Assembly (NCBI GenBank): GCA_910586095.1
Contig: CAJUHQ010000003.1
Location: forward strand, 11,959 to 75,958
Direction: 5' to 3'
DNA from: an uncultured Lachnospiraceae bacterium
GTDB lineage: Bacteria > Bacillota > Clostridia > Lachnospirales > Lachnospiraceae
DNA length: 64,000 nt
Of the stretch, positions 16,967-26,162 are shown in pieces. The translations under genes and the position numbers were made by a program. Below the pieces are notes generated by a model that made no database searches, was not told the origin of the DNA, and saw only the letters and a program-made list of their open reading frames with translations. How positions within the stretch are numbered: the first letter of the stretch is position 1; every line of letters begins with the position of its first letter.

Positions 16967-18850
16967 ATGCCATCAGCTTTTATGGGATTAAATGTTGCGT
17001 ATTCAGGACTTGTGGCAGCAAATGCAGGTTTGAATACAACAGCAAATAATATAGCAAACGTCGAGACAGAAGGATATACAAGACAGGTGGTCAATCAGGC
17101 AGCAGCAACAGCGCTACAGGCATATGCGCAGTATGGTTGCGTGGGAGCAGGTGTCGATATATTAGGCGCGGAGCGTGTACGTGATATCTATTATGATGAG
17201 AAGTACTGGACCAACAATGGTAAACTTGGAGAAGCCGATAAAAAAGCATATTATTGCGATCTGATACAAGACTATTTGAGGGATCAGAGAGGAACAAATG
17301 AAGTAAAAGGCTTTACTACAATATTTAGTGAATTCCAGGCAGCGATGGAGTCGTTGTCTACTCATACAGATGATGATAACTATGCCCTTCAGTTTATTGG
17401 GCAGGCGGGAAATTTATGCGAATATTTTCGCATCCTCTACAATAATTTTCAGAAAATGCAGACAGATGTCAATGATGAGATTGCGATTTCAGTAAATGAG
17501 ATTAACAGTATTGGAGAACAAATTGCATCACTCAATAAGCAGATTAACACAATAGAGTGCAACGGTAATACAGTGGCAAATGAGCTTCGCGACAAGAGAG
17601 ATTTGTTGGTCGATCAGCTCTCAGCCGTGATTGATGTTAAGTGTGAGGAAACGCCAAAACTCGACAAAAATGGCAATCCAACAGGAATGAACGATTATGT
17701 TGTGCGTATTGCAGGTGGGCAGGTGCTTGTAGATAGCTATCATTATAGACAGCTTGAATGTGTTCCGCGGACTGCATGGCAGAAGGTAAATCAAAATGAT
17801 GTGGATGGTCTGTATGATATTGTCTGGACTGATACAGAACAGGATTTTGGACTGTTAGGAGGCAATGTAAGTGGCGAGTTAAAAGGTCTGTTTGAGATGC
17901 GTGATGGTAATAATAATGAGTCATTTCATGGAACAGTTACAGATGTGAATACACTCGACAATTCAGTGCGCGTCAAAGTGACAGATGATTATCTAAAGGA
18001 TATCTCTAAGAGTACATTGCCACTTACAGATGGACGTATTATGCTCGGGGGAGAGTATTACTATTACGACAATTTTGAGTTTGAGATCGACGAGCAAGGG
18101 GAGTGCTACTATACCTTTAAGATGTCAAATAACACTAGCAGAAATCCCGTGTTAGCAAATTATAAACTAGAGGGACAGAGTGCAAGGGTTGGCGAGCAAG
18201 TCAATTATCAAGGAATTCCATATTATATGGAACAGATGAATGAGTGGGTACGTGATTACGCATATAATTTTAACAAGATTTATGGAGTGGAAGGCGCAAC
18301 AGATTTAGATGGGAATGTGCGTGGACCAGGCAATCTGTTTTTCACAGGTGACAAAAAAACAGGTGGTGGACAGTATACATTAAATACTGAACTTGGCACA
18401 AAGAAATATAACAGTGCCAGCCAAGATGGATACCACAATCTTACAGCAGGAAATATTAATGTGGAGCAATCTGTACAGAATGATCCGCGAACCTTTACTA
18501 CGCATGTGGGTGAGACAGAAGGACCAGCGTATTATAATATTGTAAATGATTTGAAGGATCTGGCAACAAATCAGGAAAAAATGTCATTTAGAGGATGTAG
18601 TGCAACAAAGTTTTTGGATTGTCTTTTGGGAGATTCAGCATTGAATGCACAAAGTGCATTTAGTTTTCAGGAAATTTATTCTAGTATAGAGGAATCTATT
18701 GCAAACAGTAGATATTCTGTAAGTGGTGTGGATAATGACGAAGAGGCAGCCAATATGGTGAAGTTCCAAAATGCATTCAATCTCGCAAGTAAAATGATTT
18801 CTGTATTAAATGAGTGTTATGACAGACTGATAACACAGACAGGCGTATAA
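16967..18850 (+). CDS. flgK: Hook-filament junction protein FlgK, copy 2
   Basis: This 627-aa protein is clearly FlgK-like. Its N-terminus has YSGLVAANAGLNTTANNIAN and VETEGYTRQVV, followed by the conserved YDEKYW region, and its C-terminus has EEAANMVKFQNAFNLASKMI. It is closer to canonical FlgK motifs than the first copy. The two copies differ widely, so they are not a recent duplication and may form successive rings or a heteromeric junction. Confidence 0.9.
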   Translation: MPSAFMGLNVAYSGLVAANAGLNTTANNIANVETEGYTRQVVNQAAATALQAYAQYGCVGAGVDILGAERVRDIYYDEKYWTNNGKLGEADKKAYYCDLIQDYLRDQRGTNEVKGFTTIFSEFQAAMESLSTHTDDDNYALQFIGQAGNLCEYFRILYNNFQKMQTDVNDEIAISVNEINSIGEQIASLNKQINTIECNGNTVANELRDKRDLLVDQLSAVIDVKCEETPKLDKNGNPTGMNDYVVRIAGGQVLVDSYHYRQLECVPRTAWQKVNQNDVDGLYDIVWTDTEQDFGLLGGNVSGELKGLFEMRDGNNNESFHGTVTDVNTLDNSVRVKVTDDYLKDISKSTLPLTDGRIMLGGEYYYYDNFEFEIDEQGECYYTFKMSNNTSRNPVLANYKLEGQSARVGEQVNYQGIPYYMEQMNEWVRDYAYNFNKIYGVEGATDLDGNVRGPGNLFFTGDKKTGGGQYTLNTELGTKKYNSASQDGYHNLTAGNINVEQSVQNDPRTFTTHVGETEGPAYYNIVNDLKDLATNQEKMSFRGCSATKFLDCLLGDSALNAQSAFSFQEIYSSIEESIANSRYSVSGVDNDEEAANMVKFQNAFNLASKMISVLNECYDRLITQTGV

Positions 18851-18953
18851 AATATAAAGATTTGATTCTGGTTTTTAACCAAGTGTTCGGTTTGTGCAAA
18901 GTTTGTTTTGGAGAACATGAATTTGCATGATGGGAAAGGAGCATAGTTATAAT

Positions 18954-20882
18954 ATGGCAATGCGTATTACGACTAAGATGATGCAAAACACATCACTTAG
19001 AAATTTGAATACTAATAAAGCGCTTGAGGCAAAGCTGACCAATCAGCTCTCAACAGGTAAGAAAATAGACAGGCCTTCTGACGATCCAGTCATAGCGATC
19101 CGCGCACTGAGGCTCAATGCATCTCTTGACAAAATTGAACAGTATTATGGAAAGAATGCATCAGATGCGGAGAGTTGGCTCGATCTGACTTCGTCAGCAA
19201 TCAGTACAGTAAACGGGATATTAGAAACGGATATCAAACAAAATATTAGTAGAGCAAAAAATACCTATCAGACATATGAGCAAAGGCAAATGATTATCGA
19301 AAGTCTCAAAAATGCGATTGATGAGATTTATTCTGTGGGAAATGCTGACAGTGCAGGGCGTTCTATCTTCACAGGATATCGCACCGACCTGCCATTGTCT
19401 TTCAAGGCAGATAAGACAGATCGGTATACAATCACGCAGCAGCTCACAAATCTTGATATTGACACCGTATCCTTTATTTCTACAGGGATGCTAAAAAACA
19501 TTAACGAGGGAAATTTCAATACTTTTGATGAAAATCAATATAAAGTAAGCACCAATGATATTTATAGAATACGACTTGCATATTCGGATATTGATATTCA
19601 GGCTCCAGAGGCAGGAGGGGCGACAACATCATATAGTGCATACGTGAATTTGGGATACATGTCCAACACAATCACCACAGTAGACGGTGCAAGTCTTGCT
19701 ACGCCATCTTTCACGGCCTATGTAAATATTGACACATCAGAACGCACGGATAAGGCAATTATTTCTTTGGCTGAGTTGAGTGGTGGCACACTGACAACGG
19801 TTGCGTTTGGCACTGTACCTGCGGGAAGCGGAGCAGAGATTGTCAATGGTAAATTAAAGCTCTCAGAGGGAGCAAGCGTTACTGTCAATGGATATGTTGT
19901 AAAATTCCAGGATGGAAAAGTGTCTGTGACAAGTACAAAGACACAGCCGCAGGAGACGGTAAGCGTTGGCTACAAGAAGGAAACAGACGCTGAGGGCAAG
20001 AGTACAGTTGCGTATGACGAAAAATATCAGACCTCATTGAAAGTGGATAATTTCTATCCGAGCAGTACGAGCGATGCAGCATACCAATCTGTGATGGATA
20101 ATCCTGACCAAATAACATATGTTGCGGATACTGGAGAACTGTTGCTTGGAAAAAAAATACAGGAGAGATTGTCAAAACTTCCTAATGATGCAGAACTTCG
20201 TGTTTCTTATGACAAGACACAATGGAAAAAGAATGACCTAGATCCAATCCATTATTTCTACACGGAGAAGGAAGCGCCAGATGGCACAGGAAGAACGTTA
20301 AAATATAACGAGAACTTTCTTCGTGATCCGTCGGCTAGTGGAAAACAAATTATTGAGTATGATGTGGGAAACAATCAATCACTGCGTGTAAATACTACAG
20401 CGGATGAGTTCCTTAATCATGACATTGCAAGAGATGCAGATGAAGTGTATACCATGTTAGAAGAGTATGGTGTCATTGATGAGCGCTACTTAACAGTGGA
20501 GGAGATGATTAAGTCCGACAAGTATGTAGGTGATGATCTCACAAAATTAAAACAAGAACTAGAGGCGCTTGGTAAGGCGCGAACAATGATTGGTGATAAA
20601 ATTGCAAAGCGTTGTGATGAGTTGCTAAAGGATTGTGACAGGTATCTTAAGCGTGGACAAGTGGCGGAGACAAACTGTGGTGCTAGAGGCAAGCGACTTG
20701 AACTGATACAAAACCGTTTGAATATGCAACAGACCAGTTTTGAGGAACTTGTAGGCAACAATGAGGATGCAGATTATTCAGAACTTGTTATTCAGATGAA
20801 GAGTATTCAGATGACATATGAGGCGGCATTGTCCTCCATAAGCTATGTGATGCAGACTTCTCTGTTGGATTTTATCAGATAA
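18954..20882 (+). CDS. flgL: Hook-filament junction protein FlgL (long form)
   Basis: This 642-aa protein begins MAMRITTKMMQNTSLRNLNT with the flagellin-like N-terminus (LSTGKKIDRPSDDPVIAIRA) and ends with a flagellin-like helix (YSELVIQMKSIQMTYEAALS). FlgL (HAP3) links FlgK to the filament. Typical FlgL is about 300 aa, and the excess here is a central insertion (residues ~190-540) of beta-rich, threonine-rich sequence, probably surface exposed. ATG 18954 is chosen. GGAAAGGAG lies 12 nt upstream, so ATG 18927 is also possible but adds a non-family leader. Confidence 0.88.
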   Translation: MAMRITTKMMQNTSLRNLNTNKALEAKLTNQLSTGKKIDRPSDDPVIAIRALRLNASLDKIEQYYGKNASDAESWLDLTSSAISTVNGILETDIKQNISRAKNTYQTYEQRQMIIESLKNAIDEIYSVGNADSAGRSIFTGYRTDLPLSFKADKTDRYTITQQLTNLDIDTVSFISTGMLKNINEGNFNTFDENQYKVSTNDIYRIRLAYSDIDIQAPEAGGATTSYSAYVNLGYMSNTITTVDGASLATPSFTAYVNIDTSERTDKAIISLAELSGGTLTTVAFGTVPAGSGAEIVNGKLKLSEGASVTVNGYVVKFQDGKVSVTSTKTQPQETVSVGYKKETDAEGKSTVAYDEKYQTSLKVDNFYPSSTSDAAYQSVMDNPDQITYVADTGELLLGKKIQERLSKLPNDAELRVSYDKTQWKKNDLDPIHYFYTEKEAPDGTGRTLKYNENFLRDPSASGKQIIEYDVGNNQSLRVNTTADEFLNHDIARDADEVYTMLEEYGVIDERYLTVEEMIKSDKYVGDDLTKLKQELEALGKARTMIGDKIAKRCDELLKDCDRYLKRGQVAETNCGARGKRLELIQNRLNMQQTSFEELVGNNEDADYSELVIQMKSIQMTYEAALSSISYVMQTSLLDFIR

Positions 20883-20945
20883 TAAATATACCTACAATTC
20901 AGATTTTGTTAGGGAATAACAATAAAATGTGACAAGGATATGGCG

Positions 20946-20983
20946 CGAATTACATAAGTATGATACAATACTTATGTAATTCG
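20946..20983 (+). terminator. Stem-loop between flgL and fliW
   Basis: A perfect 15-bp stem (CGAATTACATAAGTA with its complement) and an 8-nt loop, followed after six bases by T5. It probably ends the flgM-flgL transcript. Confidence 0.65.
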
Positions 20984-21035
20984 TTATCGTTTTTGTTATG
21001 ACAAGAATTATACGACTGAAATGGAGTGAACAGTT

Positions 21036-21503
21036 ATGGTAGAAGTAACGACGAAGGCATTTGGGAAGATTGCCATAGAGGAGGATAAAATTATCCGCTT
21101 TGAACATGGGATCTTAGGCTTTCCTGATTTGAAAGAGTTTACCCTTATTTATGATCTTGAGAAAGGCTCTGATGCAAGTATTAAGTGGCTTCAATCACTG
21201 CAAGAGCCGAATTTTGCAATGCCAGTGATGAATCCAGAGCTGGTGATGGAAGGATATACACCAATGTTTGACAAGGAGCTTTTAAAGCCGTTAGGCAACA
21301 ATCTTGACAGTGCGGACCTTTTGATGTTTGTAACCGTGACCGTGCCAAAGGATATTACAAAGCTTACTGTAAACCTAAAAGCGCCCATTATTGTGAATGT
21401 GGAAGAGCGCAAAGCGGTACAATTAATATGTGATGATGATTCCTATAGCATCAAATATGCAATCTATGATAAGCTGATGGCAAAAAAGTCGGTACAGGCA
21501 TAA
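21036..21503 (+). CDS. fliW: Flagellar assembly factor FliW
   Basis: This 155-aa protein has the FliW signatures RFEHGILGFPDLKEFTLI and PVMNPELV. FliW binds both flagellin and CsrA. When flagellin is exported, FliW is released and sequesters CsrA allosterically, which allows flagellin translation. csrA follows 43 bp downstream, the standard pair. Flagellin leaders with candidate CsrA hairpins are present in this window. Confidence 0.94.
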   Translation: MVEVTTKAFGKIAIEEDKIIRFEHGILGFPDLKEFTLIYDLEKGSDASIKWLQSLQEPNFAMPVMNPELVMEGYTPMFDKELLKPLGNNLDSADLLMFVTVTVPKDITKLTVNLKAPIIVNVEERKAVQLICDDDSYSIKYAIYDKLMAKKSVQA

Positions 21504-21546
21504 ACATGCGTGGCGGACAGACTATAGAAAGAAGGCAGGTGAAGAT

Positions 21547-21768
21547 ATGCTGGCGCTATCAAGAAAAAAAGGCGAAGCTCTGATGATAAACAATGACATT
21601 GAAATAACAGTGCTTGATATAAAAGGAGAGCAAGTTAAAATTGGAATTGCGGCTCCTAAGGAAGTACCTGTATACCGTAAAGAGGTATACATTCAAATAC
21701 AGGAAGCAAACAAAGAAGCGGCGGATAATACGGCAGCAGTGAAACAGTTGGCAGATTTGTTTCAATAA
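21547..21768 (+). CDS. csrA: Translational regulator CsrA
   Basis: This 73-aa protein begins MLALSRKKGEALMINNDIEI and keeps the RNA-binding surfaces of the CsrA dimer (LSRKKGE near the N-terminus and IAAPKEVPVYRKEVY at ~40-55). It binds ANGGA motifs, ideally in hairpin loops, one of which usually overlaps the Shine-Dalgarno site of the target. The start follows GCAGGTGAAG. Confidence 0.96.
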   Translation: MLALSRKKGEALMINNDIEITVLDIKGEQVKIGIAAPKEVPVYRKEVYIQIQEANKEAADNTAAVKQLADLFQ

Positions 21769-21893
21769 AGTAAAGACAAAGAATTTTAATCAATTTGCGT
21801 GGGTGAACTATTCGTGAGATAATAAGATCTATGTGAGTGTAGAAGATGCACATTTTATTTTGGAGCAGTTTTATAATTTTTTAATAACGGCTA

Positions 21894-21922
21894 TAAACAT
21901 TTTGGATGTTTTAACCGATAAA
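21894..21922 (+). promoter_or_regulatory. Sigma-28 promoter of the flaG-fliD operon
   Basis: TAAA, 17 nt, CCGATAAA (16 nt if read to ACCGATAA). The transcript start would be ~190 nt before flaG. Confidence 0.6.
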
Positions 21923-21954
21923 AACTATAACTGAAACCATAAATAACTGTTAGT

Positions 21955-22018
21955 GTCTCTTTGTTGCTATAGGGCGATAGCGTCGAGAGAGTAGACATGT
22001 GAACAGCAGTGCAGAGAC
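21955..22018 (+). other. Structured element in the flaG 5' leader
   Basis: GTCTCT (21955) can pair with AGAGAC (22013). They enclose a small hairpin GCTAT-AGGGCG-ATAGC (21966-21981) and a TTGCT/AGCA pairing. No known riboswitch is recognised. The rest of 21769-22116 shows nothing else beyond two ATGGA motifs at 22089 and 22102 near the flaG ribosome-binding site. Confidence 0.35.
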
Positions 22019-22116
22019 AGTTCATAATGTGTGTACAGTATGTACAATACTAAAAAATATGGCATCTGCATGAATAATATGTATGTACATGGATAGGAAA
22101 CATGGAGGTGAGAAGC

Positions 22117-22581
22117 ATGTATATAGATTCAATCAGTAAAAAAGTGTCGGCGAAACCAACAGCTAGTGCAACTCAAACCAGTACGCCCAAAATGGTAGCT
22201 GCACCCGATACAACGAGTATAGCTAGTGTGGAATCCACGGAAGGAAGTACACAGCAAGCCCATGAGAACCCCGCGTTTGCTTATACTGGGACAGATGCAC
22301 GCACACAGAATACATCTTCTGCACGGGCAGAAGCACGTATATCGGAGGAAAAGCAGGCACTAGAACAGGAAAAAATAAAAAAAGCAATCGAGAAGATGAA
22401 CGTGCAGCTTCAAAATTCTGAGGTGAAGTTCGGTATTCACGAGAAAACAGACAGGGTAACGATTAAATTTGTCGATAAGGAAACCAAGGAAGTCATAAAA
22501 GAGTTCCCTCCAGAAAAGACACTGGATATGATTGCAAAATGTATGGAGTTGGCGGGAGTTCTTGTAGATGAAAGACTCTGA
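22117..22581 (+). CDS. flaG: FlaG family flagellar protein
   Basis: This 154-aa protein has a low-complexity Thr/Ser/Ala-rich N-terminus and a C-terminal FlaG domain (LQNSEVKFGIHEKTDRVTIK, then FVDKETKEVIKEFPPEKTLD). FlaG proteins lie next to fliD and affect filament length in several bacteria by an unclear mechanism. ATG 22117 has GGAGGTGAG upstream. An ATG 15 bp earlier overlaps that site and is rejected. Confidence 0.88.
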   Translation: MYIDSISKKVSAKPTASATQTSTPKMVAAPDTTSIASVESTEGSTQQAHENPAFAYTGTDARTQNTSSARAEARISEEKQALEQEKIKKAIEKMNVQLQNSEVKFGIHEKTDRVTIKFVDKETKEVIKEFPPEKTLDMIAKCMELAGVLVDERL

Positions 22582-22712
22582 TGAATATGGTTCCATCTTA
22601 CAAAAAGCAATAAGAAGTAGTTTAAAATATCAGAGGTTTTTAAAAGATAAAAATCTTTACATTGCAAATTTGGCTAGCACTCTAACAGGTGTCAGCAGTA
22701 TGGAGGATTAGT

Positions 22713-24293
22713 ATGTCAGATAGAATGAGATTAACAGGAATGTATTCAGGGATGGATACAGAAGCTATTGTGCAACAGTTAGTTCAGACAAAACAGAAAA
22801 AGGTAGATGATCTTAAAGGAGATCAAAAAAAGCTTGAGTGGAAACAGAATGCGTGGCAAGATCTTAACTCTAAGATTTACAATTTATATAGCACAACGCT
22901 TTCAAAATTGCGTATGTCAGGGGCTTTCAAGACACGTAAGACCACCATATCTGATCCGACAAAAGCTACAGTGACAGCAACAGGAAATGCACTTAATGGT
23001 ACACAAACGCTCAAAGTCAATTCGCTTGCAAAAGCGGGGTATATGACAGGAGCTAAGTTTGATACCAATATCAAACTCACTAGTCAAAATAATATAAAAG
23101 GTTTGGACCCAGGATTGGTAGGACAGACACTCAAGATTGAGGGAATGGCTACTATCACAAAAAAAGATGGTACTACTGTAAATGAGATGAGGTCAAAAGA
23201 GGTTACAATCACAGAGAACATGACATTTGATGACCTTATCAATGAATTTAAAACGGGTGATCCAGATGCTAGTAAGTCCGAGGAGAGCGTAAAATTCAAT
23301 ATTGATTTTCGGTTTGACGAGGAAAATCAAAGATTCTTTATTTCTTCCACAGAAACTGGAAAGGAAAATGATTTTACAGTGTCTGGCTCTGCAATCACAA
23401 AGCTTGGCTTAGATGTAAATGCGCAGTATTCTAATAATTCTCAGTGTACAAAGCAGGAGGCAAAAGATGCTTCTATCACCTTGAATGGAGCAGACTTTGA
23501 GTCATCTTCTAATACTTTTAATATTAATGGACTTACAATCAACGCGATGGGCGTTACAGATGAGAACGAAGAAATCTCAATTGTTACATCGACAGATGTT
23601 GATGGAATTTATGATACAATCAAGGACTTCTTTACCGAGTACAATGAGCTAATCAATGAGATGGATAAGCTGTACAATGCGGATTCTGCTAGAAAGTATA
23701 ACATGCTTTCCGCAGAAGAGAAAGAAGCGATGACAGATGACGAGATCGAGACATGGGAGAATACGATCAAAGGTTCGCTTTTGCGCAAGGATACACAGTT
23801 GTCTACTGTTATGAATGCACTCACAAACACAATGTTAGCAGGGTGCAATGTCAATGGAAAGCAGATGTATCTGTCTGACTTTGGCATCAAGACAACGAAC
23901 TATTTTACAGCAAAGGATAATGAGCATCATTCATATCACATTGATGGTGATCCTGATGATGAGGGTGTATCTAGTGAGCCAGATAAGTTAAGAAAAGCCA
24001 TTATGGAAGATCCAGATGGTGTGGCAGACTTTTTCTCTGGTCTTTGCAAGAATCTGTACAAAGCATTGGATACACAGATGAAAGAGACTACAGATTATAG
24101 TAGTATCTATAAAGTGTACAATGACAAACAGATGAAGAAAGATTATGACGCGTATACCAAGAAGATCAAAGAGGCTGAGAAGAAACTCAGTGATTATGAG
24201 GATAAATGGTATAACAAATTCTCTGCAATGGAGACAGCGCTCTCAAAACTTCAGTCTAATCAAAGTGTTGTGTCTAGTATGCTTGGAAATTAA
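22713..24293 (+). CDS. fliD: Filament cap protein FliD
   Basis: This 526-aa protein has FliD_N (MRLTGMYSGMDTEAIVQQLV, then QTKQKKVDDLKGDQKKLEWK), a central variable domain, and FliD_C with a coiled-coil end (EAEKKLSDYEDKWYNKFSAM). FliD (HAP2) caps the filament and folds flagellin subunits as they arrive. ATG 22713 follows GGAGGATTAGT. It sits between flaG and fliS, the normal order. Confidence 0.93.
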   Translation: MSDRMRLTGMYSGMDTEAIVQQLVQTKQKKVDDLKGDQKKLEWKQNAWQDLNSKIYNLYSTTLSKLRMSGAFKTRKTTISDPTKATVTATGNALNGTQTLKVNSLAKAGYMTGAKFDTNIKLTSQNNIKGLDPGLVGQTLKIEGMATITKKDGTTVNEMRSKEVTITENMTFDDLINEFKTGDPDASKSEESVKFNIDFRFDEENQRFFISSTETGKENDFTVSGSAITKLGLDVNAQYSNNSQCTKQEAKDASITLNGADFESSSNTFNINGLTINAMGVTDENEEISIVTSTDVDGIYDTIKDFFTEYNELINEMDKLYNADSARKYNMLSAEEKEAMTDDEIETWENTIKGSLLRKDTQLSTVMNALTNTMLAGCNVNGKQMYLSDFGIKTTNYFTAKDNEHHSYHIDGDPDDEGVSSEPDKLRKAIMEDPDGVADFFSGLCKNLYKALDTQMKETTDYSSIYKVYNDKQMKKDYDAYTKKIKEAEKKLSDYEDKWYNKFSAMETALSKLQSNQSVVSSMLGN

Positions 24294-24379
24294 ATCAATA
24301 ATTGGTAAAGGCAGATTACAATCTAGTGTACTAGTGGTAGCTTACTAAGGGTTTAAGAAAATGAAAGAGGGAAAAGCGG

Positions 24380-24850
24380 ATGCTGAAACAGAACGGATAT
24401 GCACAGTATCAAAATGCAAGAATTATGACAGCTTCTCCGGCTGAATTGACACTGATGCTGTATGAAGGTGCCATAAAATTCGGCAACATTGCCGTGTTGG
24501 CAATGGAAAATAAAGATCCTGCAAAGGCGCATGAAAATGTTGTCAAAGTAGAGAAGATTATACAAAATTTTAGGGATACCTTGGATAAGAAATACCCTGT
24601 ATGGCAGGAGTTTGAGAAAATATATGTGTATCTACTTCGCAGATGTCATGAGGCAAATATTGCAAAGGACCCAAAAATTATGGAGGAAGTTGTAACACAC
24701 ATCCGTTCCATGAGAGACAATTGGAAAGAAGTCATGAAGAAAGTGGCAGGTGACAAGAGCAATCCTGCGGCACAGGCAAGAGTGGCAGGCGGACAAAAGA
24801 ATTCCGCAAGCTACACAGCATCGACGGCTGCTAGACGCACGGGGACATGA
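24380..24850 (+). CDS. fliS: Flagellin export chaperone FliS
   Basis: This 156-aa protein begins MLKQNGYAQYQNARIMTASP, with the conserved TASPAELTLMLYEGAIKFGN segment that binds the flagellin C-terminus. It is slightly longer than usual FliS (~130 aa) because of an Ala/Thr-rich tail. It keeps flagellin unpolymerised before export. Confidence 0.94.
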   Translation: MLKQNGYAQYQNARIMTASPAELTLMLYEGAIKFGNIAVLAMENKDPAKAHENVVKVEKIIQNFRDTLDKKYPVWQEFEKIYVYLLRRCHEANIAKDPKIMEEVVTHIRSMRDNWKEVMKKVAGDKSNPAAQARVAGGQKNSASYTASTAARRTGT

Positions 24851-24873
24851 TAGGAAATTAAAGGGGAAGGCAT

Positions 24874-25350
24874 ATGACAGAAGACTATCTACAGATTATG
24901 ATAGAAAGCCTTGAAAAGAAAAGTGAAGTACTAGATCAGGTGATGGAACTAGACAAAAAACAGCTCGCAATCTCGATGAAGCAGCCATTCGACATGGAGG
25001 AATATGATGCCACGATGGACGAAAAAAATAAGCTTATCGAGGAATTAGAGAAGTTAGATGACGGTTTTACACATACGTATGAGCTGGTGCGGGAGGATGT
25101 GCAGGCAGAACCTGCAAAATATAGAGATAAAGTGCAAGAAATGCAAGAGCTGATTCGTGTTGCTATTGATAAGGGTGTAGCGATTGAGGCACAGGAGCAA
25201 CGCAATAAACAGGCAATGCAGAGTGCTTTGCAGGGAAAGCGCAGAGAAATCAAGCAGGTAAAGGCGTCTAATGCGGCAGCAGTACGATACTATAAAAGTA
25301 TGAGTAGGATCAATGATGTAGATCCACAGCTTATGGATAGAAAAAAATAA
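24874..25350 (+). CDS. FliT/FlgN-like flagellar chaperone
   Basis: This 158-aa, almost entirely helical protein (LQIMIESLEKKSEVLDQVME, then DEKNKLIEELEKLDDGF) is placed directly after fliS. Its size, helix content and position suggest a FliT-type chaperone for FliD. Sequence similarity cannot be proven by eye. The stop codon lies inside the terminator hairpin. Confidence 0.7.
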   Translation: MTEDYLQIMIESLEKKSEVLDQVMELDKKQLAISMKQPFDMEEYDATMDEKNKLIEELEKLDDGFTHTYELVREDVQAEPAKYRDKVQEMQELIRVAIDKGVAIEAQEQRNKQAMQSALQGKRREIKQVKASNAAAVRYYKSMSRINDVDPQLMDRKK

Positions 25351-25373
25351 CCGGTCTAACCGGTTATTTTTTT
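25341..25373 (+). terminator. Terminator of the flaG-fliD-fliS-fliT-like operon
   Basis: ATAACCGGT-CTA-ACCGGTTAT followed by T7. The A-rich left arm contains the stop codon. Confidence 0.93.
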
Positions 25374-25582
25374 GTAGAAAGAGTTTGAATAAAGTAGAGA
25401 GATAACGTTTAAAAAGTAAAAATTTTTGCACAATAGGCGTTAAATTGATGTATAAATATATAATTTGGTTATAATTATAGAAGGAATTATATTAAATTTT
25501 TATAAAATAAGAAACACTTTCGCTAATAGAGTGAATCTATATATAAAATATCAAAAATTGAATATACAATTTCAAAAATATG

Positions 25583-25611
25583 TTGACATTTTCTGTTAAC
25601 TAAGCTATACT
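25583..25611 (+). promoter_or_regulatory. Strong sigma-A promoter of mini-flagellin 1
   Basis: Perfect TTGACA, 17 nt, TATACT. It has no sigma-28 features, unlike the neighbouring flagellins. The upstream part of 25374-25582 is AT-rich and otherwise featureless. Confidence 0.8.
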
Positions 25612-25633
25612 AATGATAATAAAGATAGCTATT

Positions 25634-25647
25634 CTACATGGAAGTAG
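25634..25647 (+). promoter_or_regulatory. Candidate CsrA hairpin in the mini-flagellin 1 leader
   Basis: CTAC and GTAG enclose the loop ATGGAA, which presents an ANGGA motif. Outer AGCTA/AGCT bases could lengthen the stem. The ribosome-binding site (GAAGGGAG) is about 40 nt downstream. Confidence 0.45.
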
Positions 25648-25696
25648 CTGCTTATTATGACACTTATTAATTAGCAGGTTTTGAAGGGAGTATTTT

Positions 25697-26047
25697 ATGG
25701 TAGTAGCAAATAATCTTGATGCAATCAACAAATTGGGACAGTTAATGACTTCAGGCAACACATCAAAGAAAGAGAATAAGCTTGCAGTCGGACAGAAAAA
25801 GGTAGCTAGTGATGATGCAGCTAGTTTGACATTGACAGAGAATCTTAGGCAAAAAATGAAAGTTGCTCAGGGAGCAGATGATATTGTGGCAGAGAATATT
25901 TTAGCTTCAGAGAGCAATTATATGGATATCACAAAGGCGGATGAGATGATACGTCAGGCAAACAGCAAGATTCTTGACCAGGCGGATGATGCAATGAAGG
26001 TTCAAGCAGATCAGAGTACCATATCTGTAATGGAATTGTTAAGATAA
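25697..26047 (+). CDS. Mini-flagellin 1: D0-only flagellin-like protein
   Basis: This 116-aa protein aligns by eye to both ends of the large flagellins in this window. MVVANNLDAIN matches MVVQHNLQAMN, KLAVGQKKVASDDAASL matches KLTSGYKINRAADNAAGL, and MIRQANSKILDQADDAMKVQ matches MVQYSNNNVLMQAGQSMLAQ, ending in MELLR against LSMLS. The D1 bulk and all of D2/D3 are missing. It is not a frameshift remnant: it has its own sigma-A promoter, ribosome-binding site and intact frame. It could be a minor filament or adaptor subunit, or a decoy for FliS or FliW. Function is unknown. Confidence 0.8.
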   Translation: MVVANNLDAINKLGQLMTSGNTSKKENKLAVGQKKVASDDAASLTLTENLRQKMKVAQGADDIVAENILASESNYMDITKADEMIRQANSKILDQADDAMKVQADQSTISVMELLR

Positions 26048-26162
26048 GATACAACGGTTCATGTTAAAATTTCTCTATCCTAATTTAAATGCCTGCAAAA
26101 GCGGGCAGATGGGAGTGAAAGAAATATGAAATGGGTTATAACAAGGGGATTGGAGGATTAGT

